The position numbers were made by a program, and so were the translations under genes. DNA of 64,000 bases from Heliomicrobium modesticaldum Ice1 (GTDB lineage: Bacteria > Bacillota > Desulfitobacteriia > Heliobacteriales > Heliobacteriaceae): NCBI RefSeq assembly GCF_000019165.1, contig NC_010337.2, positions 2,070,501 to 2,134,500 of the forward strand. The letters run 5' to 3'. The notes beneath the pieces were generated by a model. That model made no database searches and was not told the DNA's origin. It worked only from the letters and a program-made list of their open reading frames with translations. Positions 48,142 to 59,143 of the stretch are shown here, in pieces. Each line of letters opens with the position of its first letter. Positions within the stretch are counted from its first letter, which is position 1.

Positions 48142-50113
48142 ATGACAGTCAAAGGAAAGTTCAGCTTGATGAATGGGTTGGCCGTACTTTTCACAGCCTT
48201 AGCCGTTGCCGCGAGCATCTTTTTTGTGTTTTTCCAAGATGAGATGGACGATACCCAAAGTGCCGTGGAGATGATGGCCGATTCGTTGAAGCAGGAGTTT
48301 GCGACCGATATCCGCGAGATAAAGCGTGCAGGGGTCACAGAAGCTTCTTTTCCGGAACTCCGCAGCCCTGATCGGCAAGCGGTAGAAGAAGAGTTGGCCT
48401 TGATGTTCCAACAGGCCGACGATCTTTATGAGAACCTATTTATTTTAGATCGTCAAGGAACGATGACCGCTATCTATCCGCCATCTCCGTCCCTCCTCGG
48501 CACAGATTTTTCCGATCGCGCCTACTTCAAGGGTGTCATGGCGACAGGAAAGCTACAGATGTCGAGTGTTGTCAAAAGCCGCAACACGGGCAACCCCATC
48601 TTTGTGATTGCCCACCCGATGAGGGATGAGGCTGGTCAGATCGTCGGCCTTTTCGGGCAGGCCGTGCGATTCTCTGTGTTGCAAGGGCGGATTTCGGAAG
48701 TGACTGTTGGAAAAACAGGCTTTGCGACCATCTTCGATGCAGAAGGGAAGCTCATCGCCCATAAAGATGATGAAATGGTTTTGTCGGGAAAACATACACC
48801 GCCGGCCGTGTGGGAAGCTGCAAAATCAGGAAACCTCCATGTCTTTGAATTTACCAATCTCTATGGCGAAGTAAGTCTCGGTACCGTGCGGCCGATCGAG
48901 GGAACACCGTGGTACCTGGCTGTTGTGGTGCCGAAAGCGGAGATGCTGCAAGGCTTTATATCGGCTGCTGTATGGGCGGCGATGATCACCGGTGCCATCC
49001 TTATTGGTTTTACGGCGTTCCTATGGTGGCAGATCGGAAAACAACTGTCGCCGCTTGAGCAGATGGCAGGTGCAGCCCGGCAGGCCGGTGAGGGCGACTT
49101 GACGCGCCGCCTTGAACATGACGCGAAAGATGAATTCGGGCAACTGGCAGGCGCCTTCAATTCGATGCAAGAGAACCTGCGTCGGTTGATCCAGCAGGTG
49201 GCCGGCAATGCGGCGCAATTGGCTGCCGCCAGCGAAGAGATGACGGCCAACGCCCACGAATCGGCTGATGCGGCTGGACAGGTGGCTCAGTCGATCAGTC
49301 AAGTGGCTGTTGCTGCCGACGATCAGGACAAGATCTTTACGGGGGCCCTTGAAAAAATCGCTCATCAAGTCGAGCAGGTCCATCAGGTGGTGGAGGACGC
49401 GAAAGGCCATCACCGCCCGAGCGATGGAAGCGGTGAAAGCGACGGAGGCGGGCAAGACCGATATGCAGCGAATCGAAGGGACGATGGAGACAATTGCTGC
49501 GGAAAGCCACAAGGTCTCTGAGAGCATGGATCAATTGGCCAAGAGCTCGCAACAGATCGGCCATATCGTTGAGCTCATCGCTGGCATTGCGAACCAGACG
49601 AACCTGCTGGCCTTGAATGCAGCCATCGAAGCGGCTCGTGCCGGTGAACAGGGGCGCGGTTTTGCTGTTGTGGCTGATGAGGTGCGCAAATTGGCCGAAC
49701 AGTCACAGCAGGCAACGTTGCAGATCGCCGATCTCATTCAGCAAAATCAGTCGAGCATGGAACAGGCTGTCGCTGCGACGGAAAGCAGTGTCAACACGGT
49801 TAGGCAAGGCGCGGCGACGGTGCAGACAGCGGGCCAGCGTTTTCAAGCGATTGGACAGATCGTGGAAGAGGTTCATCGGGCGCTGCAAACTACCTCCGCG
49901 ACGATTGTCGAGGTGGGCGAAGGCAGTCAACAGGTGAGCCACCTCTTTGAATCGTTGTATGGGCTAAGTCAAAAGATCGCTGCCGAATCGCAAAACGTAT
50001 CAGCGGCGGCACAAGAGCAGAGCGCCTCGATGGAAGAGATCGCTTCGGCGAGCCAGGTCCTTGCCCGATTGGCCGAGGAACTGGAGGTGGAAGTGCAGCG
50101 TTTTGTGGTATAA
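48142..50113 (+). pseudogene. Methyl-accepting chemotaxis protein interrupted by a +1 base frameshift
   Basis: Frame 1 (48142 to about 49404) codes an N-terminal helix (residues 8-33), a Cache-type sensor (to about 265), a second helix (270-297), a HAMP domain (298-350) and the start of the signalling coiled coil. Reading then moves to frame 2 to 50113, which holds the tip [41 protein letters not shown]. The shift is explained by one extra G in GCGAAAGGCCATC at 49405-49406; removing it restores [13 protein letters not shown]. The whole would be about 656 aa. It may be a real mutation, a sequencing error or recoding. As written, the first product ends at 49521 with 38 wrong residues. RBS GGGAAAGG before ATG 48142. 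Confidence 0.85.
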
Positions 50114-50630
50114 GCGTTTCAGAAAAAGTGCATCTGTTGTGGAAATACCCACGACAGACTGTAAGGTCCTGCTTAGATCAACGGAAAAACCGGTTACCGC
50201 CAAAATCGGCAATTCACAGGAATAAAAATGTGGGAATACAGCGAAGGAAGCAGCAAAGCCGTCTCATGCGAATATCATGCGCAGGAGGCGGCTTCTTCAT
50301 CGTTATGGTGGAGGCGCTCTCACCGGCATATCCACTGCAAAGTTGCAGCCATCTGCGCGATTGCGCAGGATAAGGCATCCCTTCGATCGAATTGTCGCCG
50401 TATTATCTCCTCATAAGAAGGTTTCCTAAGATTTACAGATTTGTTACGGTCATGTGATAAATGGCAGGTAACCAGATTAACTAAAAAATAACTGTAATTT
50501 ACTCAATCCTTGATATAATGAGAGTAAGCGAAGAAAATCGAAAAATGTCGAAACAGAACTATAGTGGGTCGAGTTTTCTGGTTGATTTTCTCCACCTGAT
50601 AGCTCGATAGCGTATGGGGGAGGGCATGTC
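50114..50630 (+). other. 517-bp AT-richer intergenic region between chemoreceptor genes
   Basis: No convincing gene; small frames here lack family features. It contains a hairpin-like pair AAGCCG (50257-50262) and CGGCTT (50289-50294) preceded by CACAGG...GCAAAGCC, which vaguely recalls a cyclic-di-GMP-I riboswitch but lacks its core, and an extended -10 promoter near 50514. Confidence 0.6.
50511..50519 (+). promoter_or_regulatory. Extended -10 promoter of the intact chemoreceptor gene
   Basis: TGATATAAT: a perfect TATAAT at 50514-50519 with the TGn extension. No good -35 box; start codon 112 bases downstream. Confidence 0.55.
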
Positions 50631-52697
50631 ATGTCACAAAAAAGCGTTTTCTCATTCAACAGTATTGCGGCCAAAACAATGCTATCGATCCTGCCGTTGA
50701 CCATCCTTGCCTTGGTGGCTTTATCGTCGGTCAGTTTTTATTATGCCAAACAGATCATCTATCAAGATGTTGATGATGAAATGAGCCAACAGCGTAACTA
50801 CGTTATTCGTGATATCAGCGCCCGCTTGACGGCCCATGCGAAACTTGCTGACGTCGTGGCGCGCAATATGGAAGCGTACGGTGAGACACTCAGCAAAGAC
50901 TTGTTTGAACAACAACTGATCAACACGGTGACGGCCAACGAGGAAACCTTTGGCGTAGGCGTTTTCTTTGAGCCGAACCGGTACAAGCCGGATCTGAAGT
51001 ATTTTGGTCCCTATGCCTATCGGGATAAGGACAAGATTGTTCCCACCTGGGATTACAGCAATGATACATATGATTACTTCCAGTATGATTGGTATAAAAA
51101 TGGCGCCAACACCAAAGCGAGATACGTCTGGAGCGATCCCTTCGCCGATACCGTGACCGGCGTGGTCATGGTGACGACGACAGCCCCTTTTTACGACGAG
51201 CAGAAGCGGTTCATGGGTGTCGCGACAGCTGACATCGATTTGACCAGTTTGCAAAAACTGATGAGAGAAACCAAGGTCGGTGACCAGGGCTGGGCCTTCT
51301 TGCTGGACAAGCAGGGCACATACCTCTCCACCAACGATGAGAAGAAAAATATGAAAGTGAAGATGGCGGAGGAAGAAAACAGCAGCCTCGTCGCCTTGTA
51401 CAAAGAGATGGAGTCTCAGAAACAGGGCAGCGGCGTCTTTCGAGACGGCGGTGCTGCCTACCGGGTGTATTACGATGTTGTTCCCGAAGTCGGTTGGACC
51501 GTAGGCCTCGTCATCCCCGAAGAAGAATTGGCGGCGTCGTTGAATGCCTTGATGAGCAAAATCGTACTCATCGCCGCAGCCTCCATCCTGTTTGTCGCTC
51601 TTGTCGTCTATTTCTACAGCCGCTCGCTCACCGGCAACATCAAAAAAATCCATCAGCTATCCGAGCAGATGGCAGCTGGTGATTTCACGGGAACCGTAAC
51701 AGTGACATCTCGCGATGAGATCGGTGAGCTGGCCGATAACATCAATACGATGGCCGAAGCGGTGCGAAGGATCGTTCATAAGATCAGCCTGAGCGCCAAA
51801 GATGTGCACACTTCGGCGGAGAGCCTCCGCAGCGGAGCGGAGCAGAGCGGAAAAGCGGCGGAGACGATCAGCGCGTCTATTCAGCAGGTATCGAGCGGCA
51901 TCGATCAACAGGCGGCCAACATCAACGCCAACAACCAGACGGTCGCCGAAATCTCGGCACAAATCGGGACGGTCAGCAGCACCATGGCCGCTGTAGCCGG
52001 CGCTGCGGAAAAAACGCTGAATCAGGCCGCTGGCGGCAATGAGGCCGTGAAAGCGGCGGTCCAGCAGATCAATCGGATTGACGAAAAGGTAAACAGCATG
52101 GCCGGCGTGGTCAACGCCCTTGGCGATAAATCAGACGAAATCGGCCAAATCGTTTCCCTGATCACCAGCATTGCCGAACAGACCAACCTGTTGGCCCTAA
52201 ACGCCGCTATCGAAGCCGCCAGGGCGGGGGAAAACGGCCGGGGCTTTGCTGTCGTTGCCGGTGAGGTGCGCAAATTGGCGGAGCAATCGGGACAAGCGGC
52301 AGGACGGATCCGTCAACTGGTCGGTGAGATCCAAGGGGAAACGGCTAATGCGGTTGAGTCGATGCAAGATGGAATGACTGCGGTGCAGGAAGGCATCGTC
52401 ATGGTGAATAAAGCCGGCGGCGCTTTCCACGAGATCGTCGATGCCGTGCATCTGTTGTCACAGCAAGTGAAGGACGCCGCTGCCGTCGTCGGCGAGATCC
52501 ATGAAGGCGCCGTCACCATGGTGGATTCGATGGACCAGGTGACCAAGATCGCCCGTGAGTCGGCTAAAAGCCTGGAAGACGTGGCTGCAGCCACGGAGGA
52601 GCAGGCCGCCACGGCCGAAACGGTGACCTTTGCCGCCAATCAACTGGCTGGCATGGCGGCAGAATTGGACCAGTCGGTCCGAATGTTCAAGGTATGA
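50631..52697 (+). CDS. Methyl-accepting chemotaxis protein with dCache sensor
   Basis: 688 aa. First membrane helix at about 18-38, an outside double-Cache domain (40-300) with [26 protein letters not shown], the [22 protein letters not shown] block and [21 protein letters not shown], a second helix (about 307-327), HAMP (328-380), and a signalling domain with the tip [42 protein letters not shown]. The ligand may be an amino acid or organic acid; not determinable here. RBS GGGGGAGG before ATG 50631. Its 3' end overlaps a truncated receptor by 4 bases. Confidence 0.93.
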   Translation: MSQKSVFSFNSIAAKTMLSILPLTILALVALSSVSFYYAKQIIYQDVDDEMSQQRNYVIRDISARLTAHAKLADVVARNMEAYGETLSKDLFEQQLINTVTANEETFGVGVFFEPNRYKPDLKYFGPYAYRDKDKIVPTWDYSNDTYDYFQYDWYKNGANTKARYVWSDPFADTVTGVVMVTTTAPFYDEQKRFMGVATADIDLTSLQKLMRETKVGDQGWAFLLDKQGTYLSTNDEKKNMKVKMAEEENSSLVALYKEMESQKQGSGVFRDGGAAYRVYYDVVPEVGWTVGLVIPEEELAASLNALMSKIVLIAAASILFVALVVYFYSRSLTGNIKKIHQLSEQMAAGDFTGTVTVTSRDEIGELADNINTMAEAVRRIVHKISLSAKDVHTSAESLRSGAEQSGKAAETISASIQQVSSGIDQQAANINANNQTVAEISAQIGTVSSTMAAVAGAAEKTLNQAAGGNEAVKAAVQQINRIDEKVNSMAGVVNALGDKSDEIGQIVSLITSIAEQTNLLALNAAIEAARAGENGRGFAVVAGEVRKLAEQSGQAAGRIRQLVGEIQGETANAVESMQDGMTAVQEGIVMVNKAGGAFHEIVDAVHLLSQQVKDAAAVVGEIHEGAVTMVDSMDQVTKIARESAKSLEDVAAATEEQAATAETVTFAANQLAGMAAELDQSVRMFKV

Positions 52698-52939
52698 TGA
52701 GAGATTTGAGACAAGTCGTCCGGAGAGGAACGCGGCTGCTGGCCGCCTTCCTTCCCATTACCATTGTGGCTATGCTGGCGCTCTCTCTCGTCAGCTATCA
52801 CCATGCAGACGCCATTGTCCGGGAGCAGTTGGAACGGCGGATGACGGATATCCTTCGGGATATCCATTCAGAAATCTCGCACAAACTGGATCTGCATAAA
52901 AGGATTGCTACTGCCTGGCAGGCAATATTGAGAGCTTAG
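52694..52939 (+). pseudogene. Truncated chemoreceptor: N-terminal fragment only
   Basis: 81 aa: a membrane helix (LLAAFLPITIVAMLALSLVSYHHADAIV) followed by EQLERRMTDILRDIHSEISHKLDLHKRIA, which resembles the first 70 residues of the receptor just upstream ([23 protein letters not shown]...). It then stops, with no sensor, HAMP or signalling domain. It begins with ATG overlapping the upstream stop (ATGATGA). Probably the relic of a tandem duplicate, cut at the border with rqcH. Confidence 0.7.
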
Positions 52940-52959
52940 GTGATGAACTGACGCTGGAA

Positions 52960-54846
52960 CTATACTTCTCTCGGCCTCACCCAGACCGTCTGCTGATGAT
53001 CATAAATCACAAACCCCGGCTTCGCCCCCGAGGGCTTGCGCACGTACCGTCGTTCCGTGTAGTCTACCGGCACCTTGTCCGCCTCGCGGGCGCGGCTGAA
53101 GTGGGCGGCGTAAGAGGCCGCCAGTTCCAGCACCGCGTCGGGCAGGGGGCGCTGGTCGCGGATGGGGATGACCACGTGGGAGCCGGGGATGTCCTTCGTG
53201 TGCAGCCAGATGTCTTTGTCGCGGGCCATCTTCATCGTCAGGTAGTCGTTCTGGCGGTTGTTGCGGCCGATCCAGATCGTCCAGCCATCATCGGTCGAAA
53301 CTGTCAGCGGTTTCGGCAAGTCAGAAGCGCCGCCCCTGTCACCTTTGTTGCCTTTACCGCCGGCGCCTTTTCCACCCTTGCCACCCTTGGCCCCTGCTTT
53401 TCCAGCCTTACCGCCAGCACCAGCGCCCTTCTCACCACCAGATTTCCCGCCAGCGCCACCGCCTTTTCCAGCCTTTCCCTTGCCGCCCTCATCCGGCAAA
53501 TAGCCGCTCGTCACCAATTCCTGGCGGATCTCCTCCAGGTCCCCTGGCGTCTCGGCTTGTTCTAAGGCGATCAGCACCGTATCCAGGTAGGCCACTTCCT
53601 GAGCGGTGTTTTCTTTTTGCTCCGTCGCCAGCAGCACCGTTTGGCGGGCTTTGTTATAGCGGCTGTAGAAGGCCTGCACGTTTTCCGAGGGTGAGAGGGA
53701 GGGGTCCAGTTCGATCACATGGGTCTTTTCGGGGTCGGTCAGATCGGCCACGGTGATCGCGCCGTCGCCCGGCTGGACGCGGTAGAGGTTAGCCAGCAGC
53801 AGGTCGCCCCAGGTGCGGCAGATGAGGTCTTTTTCCGCCGTAGCGATGTCTTTTTCCTGGCTCGTCTTGCGCCGCTGCGCCCGCTCCCATTCGGCGGCGA
53901 TGCGCTTGACCAGGGCGGCCCGCTTGGCCGCCAGTTTTTCCAGTTCGTCCTTGCTGTGGTAGAAGCGGTCGGCGGCCTCGTTGACGCTGTCCAGCTTTTC
54001 CCGCCGCAGGGTCGGATCCAGGTGGGTCAGCGGCCAGGGGGCGAAGGTCTTCGGGGCGTCTGTGTTCGTTTGCCAGACGATCTCCGGCGTCGGCTCTTTG
54101 CGCTCCACCAGGGATATCAGTTCCCGCAAGGCCAGGGCGAGGCGGCTGAATTCGTAGCGGCCGCATTCGCCGGCGAGGTTGTCGCGGCCCAAGCCGGCGC
54201 GGTGGCAGATCTCGCGCGCCGTTTCCGGGCTGATGCCCATCAGGTTTTGCTGCAGCGCTTTTTCTAGGGGCGTATTTTCGTCGTGCTTCCATATAAGTTC
54301 CGCCAGGGTCTCGTCGGTCACCGCCGACGGGGCTTTTTTATCCGGAACGGGTGGGGCGATGTAGGTCCGGCCGGGGAGGACCTCCCGGTGACGGCTGACA
54401 GCGTGGCTGTAACGGCGGATGCCGTCGATGATCGTCTCTGTGGCGTCGTCGACGAGGATCAGGTTCGAGTGTTTGCCCATGATCTCCAGAATCAGGCTCT
54501 TTTCCGACCGGCCGCCCAGTTCGTCGCTGGCATCGAAGCGTAGGCGGACGATCCGTTCCCAGGGCGATTGCTCGACGGCGCGGAGGCGCCCGCCCTCTAG
54601 GTGTTTGCGCAGGACCATGCAGTAGAGAGGCGGTTGGGTCGGGTTGGGCTTGTTTTTTTTCGTCAGGTGGATGCGTCCGGTCACGGGGTGGGCCGAGAGC
54701 AAGAGGCGCCAGTTGGTGTGGCCGGTGCGGCCGATCAGGTGTATCTCTTCCGGCAGGGGCTGGACGATGCGGTCGATCCGACCGCCCACGAGCGCCGGTC
54801 TCAGCTCATCGATGATGGTGGTCAAGGTGAGTCCGTCGAGTGCCAT
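52960..54846 (-). CDS. rqcH: Ribosome quality control protein RqcH (NFACT family) with a Gly/Lys/Ala-rich linker
   Basis: 628 aa. NFACT-N domain at the start (ALDGLTLTTIIDELRPALVGGRIDRI), helix-hairpin-helix near 200-230, coiled coils (about 290-450), and NFACT-R (DUF814) at 510-628 with IGRNNRQNDYLTMKMARDKDIWLHTKDIPGSHVVI. In B. subtilis RqcH adds alanine tails to stalled chains on the 50S subunit. Odd feature: residues 452-509 (DNA 53320-53493) are almost only Gly, Lys and Ala (KGGKGGKGAGGKGNKGD), sitting exactly at the linker between coiled coil and NFACT-R. The rest of the gene looks normal. It is convergent with the chemoreceptor relic and divergent from the ATPase gene. Confidence 0.93.
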   Translation of the reverse strand: MALDGLTLTTIIDELRPALVGGRIDRIVQPLPEEIHLIGRTGHTNWRLLLSAHPVTGRIHLTKKNKPNPTQPPLYCMVLRKHLEGGRLRAVEQSPWERIVRLRFDASDELGGRSEKSLILEIMGKHSNLILVDDATETIIDGIRRYSHAVSRHREVLPGRTYIAPPVPDKKAPSAVTDETLAELIWKHDENTPLEKALQQNLMGISPETAREICHRAGLGRDNLAGECGRYEFSRLALALRELISLVERKEPTPEIVWQTNTDAPKTFAPWPLTHLDPTLRREKLDSVNEAADRFYHSKDELEKLAAKRAALVKRIAAEWERAQRRKTSQEKDIATAEKDLICRTWGDLLLANLYRVQPGDGAITVADLTDPEKTHVIELDPSLSPSENVQAFYSRYNKARQTVLLATEQKENTAQEVAYLDTVLIALEQAETPGDLEEIRQELVTSGYLPDEGGKGKAGKGGGAGGKSGGEKGAGAGGKAGKAGAKGGKGGKGAGGKGNKGDRGGASDLPKPLTVSTDDGWTIWIGRNNRQNDYLTMKMARDKDIWLHTKDIPGSHVVIPIRDQRPLPDAVLELAASYAAHFSRAREADKVPVDYTERRYVRKPSGAKPGFVIYDHQQTVWVRPREV

Positions 54847-55042
54847 CGGGGTATGCCCTCCTTATCACGTTCGCCCCCATCATAGCATGGCGGCCCCTTG
54901 GCGGCAATTGGAGGGGGAGGCATTGTCAGGCCTTTCCAATCATAGAAATAGGACAAGGGGGGAGCCCGTCCATTTTCGGGGGCGGCCCGCGAATCCAGCA
55001 TGCCGGCGCGGCATGCGATTACAAGGAAACGGGGGAACGGAG

Positions 55043-57934
55043 ATGAAACGTAAAGGCCATGATCGTTCGGGACCGAAGACGGTCGCCGCCCCGGACAAGC
55101 CCTGGCACCAGCTCACCTATGAGGAGCTGTGCCGGGCGCTGATCGCCGGCCCGCAAGGGCTCAATCGGCGCGAGGCGGAAGAGCGGTTGGGGCGCTTCGG
55201 GCCGAACGCCCTTCGGGCGGCCGAGGCGGTGCCCTTGTGGCGGCGGCTCTTGGCGCAGTTCACCGACTTTATGATCCTGGTCCTCTTGGCGGCGACGGCC
55301 ATTTCCGTTTTTCTGGGTGAGATGGCCGACGCCATCACCATCCTGGTCATCGTGGTGATGAACGCTGTCCTCGGCTTCGTTCAAGAGTATCGAGCCGAAC
55401 AGTCTTTGGAGGCCCTGAAAAAACTGACGGCGCCGGAGGCGAGGGTGCTCCGCGAAGGCCACGAGATGCGCGTGGCGGCCCACACGATCGTCCCGGGCGA
55501 TCTGGTGCTCTTGGAGGCGGGCGATCGGGTACCGGCTGACCTGCGCCTCTTAGAGGTCCACGACCTGGAGATCGATGAGTCGCCCCTCACCGGCGAGTCC
55601 CTGCCGGTCTGCAAGCAGCCGGAGCCGATCACCGCCGCCGGTGTGGGCATCGGTGACATGGACAATATGGCTTTTTCGGGGACAAGCGTCACCCGCGGCC
55701 GCGGGTGCGGCCTCGTCGTGGCGACAGGGATGCAGACGGAGATGGGCCGCATCGCCCACCTGATCGAATCCGTCGGCGACGACATGACGCCCTTGCAGCG
55801 CCGCCTCGATGAACTGGGTAAGATCCTGGTCGTCCTCTGCCTGGCCATCTGCCTCGTCGTCGTCGCCATCGGCCTTTACCAGGGTGAGCCGGTCTACCGC
55901 ATGGTCCTCACCGGCGTCAGCTTAGCCGTGGCGGCCATCCCTGAGGGGCTGCCGGCTATCGTCACCATCGTTCTCGCCATCGGCGTGCAGCGGATGATCC
56001 GCAGCCGCGCCATCATCCGCAAATTGCCAGCCGTGGAGACGCTCGGTTGCGCCACGGCGATCTGCTCGGATAAGACAGGCACACTGACTCAGAACCGGAT
56101 GACGGTCCGCCAGGTCTGGTTATCGGGTGAGCGCGTCGATGTGAGCGGTCAGGGGATTGAGCCGGTGGGCGAGTTTTTCGCAAAGCGGCATCTATTCACA
56201 GTGGAGGCAGGAGGCGCCGCCGTTGGAACAGCCAGGGGGACCGGAACCGCCGCAACCGGGACAGGCTGGGCCGATCTGGACGATCTGCTTCGCGCTTCCG
56301 TGCTCTGCAACAACGCCCGACTCACCGGCGGCGAACCATCCCGATCGCGCAAGGATGTTCCCTTCTGGGGCAGACGCAAGAAGAACGGAGGGGAGGTCCC
56401 GGCGAGCGACTGGAACCTCATGGGCGATCCCACCGAAGGGGCGCTCCTGGTCTTGGCTGCCAAAGGAGGATTTCTCCATCAAAACGTCGAAGCTGACTTT
56501 CACCGTGTCGAGGAACTGCCCTTTGACTCCGACCGCAAGCGGATGACCGTCATCGTGCGGGATCAGAAGGGGCAGATGATGGCTTTTGTCAAGGGCGCGC
56601 CTGAAACGGTCCTCTCTCGCTGCGCCTTCGTTCGCTGGAACGGATCGGATGTGCCCCTCGATGACGACCGCCGCCGCCGCATCCTCGATGCAAACGAGCG
56701 CATGGCCGATGAGGCCTTGCGGGTGTTGGCTCTCGCTTGCCGCCCCCTCCCGGCGGAGATGCCCGTCGAGAAGCTCATGGAGATCGCCGAGGAGGATCTG
56801 ACCTTCCTCGGATTGGTCGGCATGATGGATCCGCCCCGGCCCGGCGTCCGCCAAGCCGTAGAGCGTTGCAGCCAGGCCGGCATCCGCACAATCATGATCA
56901 CCGGCGACCATCCCGCGACGGCGCTGGCCGTCGCCCGCGAACTGGGCATCAGCAGCCGTTCCGATGAGGTCCTTACCGGCGCCTGTCTCGACGAACTCAA
57001 TGACAGGCAACTGGAGGATAAGGTGCCCCGCGTCGCCGTCTACGCTCGCGTTTCGCCGGCCCACAAGTTGCGCATCGTCCGCGCCTTGAAGTCGCGGGGC
57101 CATGTGGTGGCCATGACGGGTGACGGTGTTAACGACGCCCCGGCTGTCAAAGAGGCCGACATCGGCGTGGCCATGGGCAAGGCCGGCACGGACGTGACGA
57201 AAGAGGCCTCCGCCATGGTCCTCTCCGACGACAACTTCGTCACCATCGTGACCGCCGTCGAACAGGGCCGCGCCATCTATGACAACATCCGCAAATTTAT
57301 CCGCTATCTTTTGTCCTGCAACGCCGGTGAGGTGCTGGTGATGTTCCTGGCCAGCCTCATGGCCTTGCCCTTGCCGCTCTTGCCGGTCCAACTGCTCTGG
57401 GTCAACCTGGTCACCGACGGCCTGCCCGCCATGGCCCTCGGCGTGGACGCGCCCGATCCTGACGTGATGCGCCGGCCGCCGCGCCACCAGAAGGAGAGCA
57501 TTCTCGCCGGCGGATTGGGACGAAACATCCTGATCTGGGGAACCTATTGCGGGTTGGCGACGCTGGCCGTCTTCGCCTGGGGGATCTATTTAGGCGACCT
57601 GCCCCTGGCACGGACGATGGCTTTTTGCACCTTGACCTTCTTCCAACTCTTTTATGTTTTTGACTGCCGGTCTGAGCGCTACTCCATCTTTGAACTGGGC
57701 TGGTTTACCAACCCCAGCTTGATCGGGGCCGTCTGTCTCTCGGGCTTGATGCAGTTGGCTGTCGTCTACCTGCCGCCGCTGCAGCGGATCTTTCAGACCG
57801 TTCCCCTGGAGCCCACCCACTGGCTCGTCATCCTCTGCTTTTCCGGCGGCTGGCTGCTGCTGACCGGGCTGCGTCACTTCATCCTGCGGCCTTTTGGGCA
57901 GCGTGACGGAGGGCGGGCATTGTACGGGCAATAA
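55043..57934 (+). CDS. P2A-type cation-transporting ATPase, probably calcium
   Basis: 963 aa. Order: N-terminal cation-ATPase domain ([26 protein letters not shown]), helices 1-2, actuator domain with DESPLTGES, helix 4 with [11 protein letters not shown], the phosphorylation site D343 in [15 protein letters not shown], the nucleotide domain, [20 protein letters not shown], and helices 5-10 with NAGEVLVM and [29 protein letters not shown] plus NAGE and [10 protein letters not shown] resemble SERCA-like calcium pumps. A Gly/Thr/Ala-rich stretch ([19 protein letters not shown]) is inserted soon after D343. ATG 55043 after GGGGGAACGGAG; the longer frame from 54644 is antisense to rqcH and not real. 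Confidence 0.9.
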   Translation: MKRKGHDRSGPKTVAAPDKPWHQLTYEELCRALIAGPQGLNRREAEERLGRFGPNALRAAEAVPLWRRLLAQFTDFMILVLLAATAISVFLGEMADAITILVIVVMNAVLGFVQEYRAEQSLEALKKLTAPEARVLREGHEMRVAAHTIVPGDLVLLEAGDRVPADLRLLEVHDLEIDESPLTGESLPVCKQPEPITAAGVGIGDMDNMAFSGTSVTRGRGCGLVVATGMQTEMGRIAHLIESVGDDMTPLQRRLDELGKILVVLCLAICLVVVAIGLYQGEPVYRMVLTGVSLAVAAIPEGLPAIVTIVLAIGVQRMIRSRAIIRKLPAVETLGCATAICSDKTGTLTQNRMTVRQVWLSGERVDVSGQGIEPVGEFFAKRHLFTVEAGGAAVGTARGTGTAATGTGWADLDDLLRASVLCNNARLTGGEPSRSRKDVPFWGRRKKNGGEVPASDWNLMGDPTEGALLVLAAKGGFLHQNVEADFHRVEELPFDSDRKRMTVIVRDQKGQMMAFVKGAPETVLSRCAFVRWNGSDVPLDDDRRRRILDANERMADEALRVLALACRPLPAEMPVEKLMEIAEEDLTFLGLVGMMDPPRPGVRQAVERCSQAGIRTIMITGDHPATALAVARELGISSRSDEVLTGACLDELNDRQLEDKVPRVAVYARVSPAHKLRIVRALKSRGHVVAMTGDGVNDAPAVKEADIGVAMGKAGTDVTKEASAMVLSDDNFVTIVTAVEQGRAIYDNIRKFIRYLLSCNAGEVLVMFLASLMALPLPLLPVQLLWVNLVTDGLPAMALGVDAPDPDVMRRPPRHQKESILAGGLGRNILIWGTYCGLATLAVFAWGIYLGDLPLARTMAFCTLTFFQLFYVFDCRSERYSIFELGWFTNPSLIGAVCLSGLMQLAVVYLPPLQRIFQTVPLEPTHWLVILCFSGGWLLLTGLRHFILRPFGQRDGGRALYGQ

Positions 57935-58077
57935 CAGAATGGACGGCAACAAGAGGCCGGCAGCTGAGCATCCCTGATTTCGAGAATCTCTAACATAGAG
58001 GCACTCTGCTTTTGAGTCACTCCTTTTTTGAGGCACCATACAAGGAAAGATTGAATCCCGGAAAGGTGGCATCGTCG

Positions 58078-58923
58078 ATGGAATTCGTAAAAATGCACGG
58101 CCTCGGCAATGACTTCATCGTTGTCAACGCCATGGAACCGCCCCTGTTGGACCGCGAGGACTGGGAGGAGATCGCCGTCCGCATCTGTGACCGCCACTAC
58201 GGCATCGGCGGCGACGGTCTGATCCTCCTCTTTCCCTCTGACAAGGCCGACATCCGCTGGCGCATCCTCAACTCTGACGGCTCCGAACCGGAGATGTGCG
58301 GCAACGGCATCCGCTGTCTGGCCCGTTATGTCTACGAGCGGGGCATCGTCGCCAAGCGCCGCATCGAGGTGGAGACCTTGGCTGGGATCATCGTCCCCGA
58401 GATCATCACCGACGCGGCGGGCGCTGTCACCGGCGTCTGTGTAGACATGGGTGAACCGCGCCTGCAGCGTCACCAGATCCCCATGGTCGGCCCCGAAGGC
58501 CCCGCTGTCAATCAGGAACTGGTCGTCGGCGATGCGGTGGTCCGGGTGACGGCCTTGTCCATGGGTAACCCCCACTGCCTCATCTATGTCAACGACATTG
58601 ATGAAGCGCCAGTCACGACGCTCGGTCCCAAAGTGGAGGTCCATCCGGCTTTTCCGGCGAAGACGAACGTCGAATTCGTTCAGGTCGTCGCGCCTGACGA
58701 GGTGCAGATGCGCGTCTGGGAGCGCGGCGCCGGCCCCACGCTGGCCTGCGGCACCGGGGCTTGCGCCACCGTCGTCGGCTCTGTCCTCAACGGCTACACC
58801 GACCGCAAGGTGACAGTCCACCTGGCCGGCGGTCCGCTCCATATCGAGTGGCGCGAGGAGAACAACCGCGTCTACATGACCGGCCCCGCCGTAGAGGTAT
58901 TCCGAGGAGAGCTTCCGCTTTAG
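58078..58923 (+). CDS. dapF: Diaminopimelate epimerase
   Basis: 281 aa. Two catalytic cysteines: C74 in [11 protein letters not shown] and C224 in [11 protein letters not shown]. Start motif [12 protein letters not shown]; also [11 protein letters not shown] and [11 protein letters not shown]. Makes meso-diaminopimelate for lysine and peptidoglycan. ATG 58078 follows GAAAGGTGG; the in-frame TTG at 58012 is less likely. Confidence 0.95.
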   Translation: MEFVKMHGLGNDFIVVNAMEPPLLDREDWEEIAVRICDRHYGIGGDGLILLFPSDKADIRWRILNSDGSEPEMCGNGIRCLARYVYERGIVAKRRIEVETLAGIIVPEIITDAAGAVTGVCVDMGEPRLQRHQIPMVGPEGPAVNQELVVGDAVVRVTALSMGNPHCLIYVNDIDEAPVTTLGPKVEVHPAFPAKTNVEFVQVVAPDEVQMRVWERGAGPTLACGTGACATVVGSVLNGYTDRKVTVHLAGGPLHIEWREENNRVYMTGPAVEVFRGELPL

Positions 58924-58991
58924 TATCACTGGTGTCCCCTCTGGGTAGGCTATTGCCGCATCGCCTGTCAATTAACCCTGAAAAACCCTGC

Positions 58992-59018
58992 GGGGCCGGG
59001 CGACCGGCCCCTTTTTTT
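58992..59018 (+). terminator. Terminator after dapF
   Basis: GGGGCCGG and CCGGCCCC with a GCGA loop, then seven T. Confidence 0.9.
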
Positions 59019-59143
59019 CGATCAGAAAAAGGAATTGACGGAACAAAGTCGAAGTAATCAGGCGAAAATGATGGCGCGGAGACGATTGTCAGGCCTAATC
59101 GCCTGTAACCAATCGCCGGTTACCGCGCAAAGGAAGATGTATC

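Noticed and set aside
50208-50300. Cyclic-di-GMP-I riboswitch
   Set aside because: Only CACAGG and GCAAAGCC match; the GGCAAACC core, tetraloop and receptor are absent. Kept only as a weak finding.
53258-53503. Pro/Ala/Leu-rich plus-strand ORF inside rqcH
   Set aside because: It is the antisense reading of the Gly/Lys linker repeat; the strong bias comes from the repeat.
54644-55042. 133-codon N-terminal extension of the calcium ATPase
   Set aside because: It lies antisense to rqcH and in the divergent gap; the ribosome site and family start place the true start at 55043.
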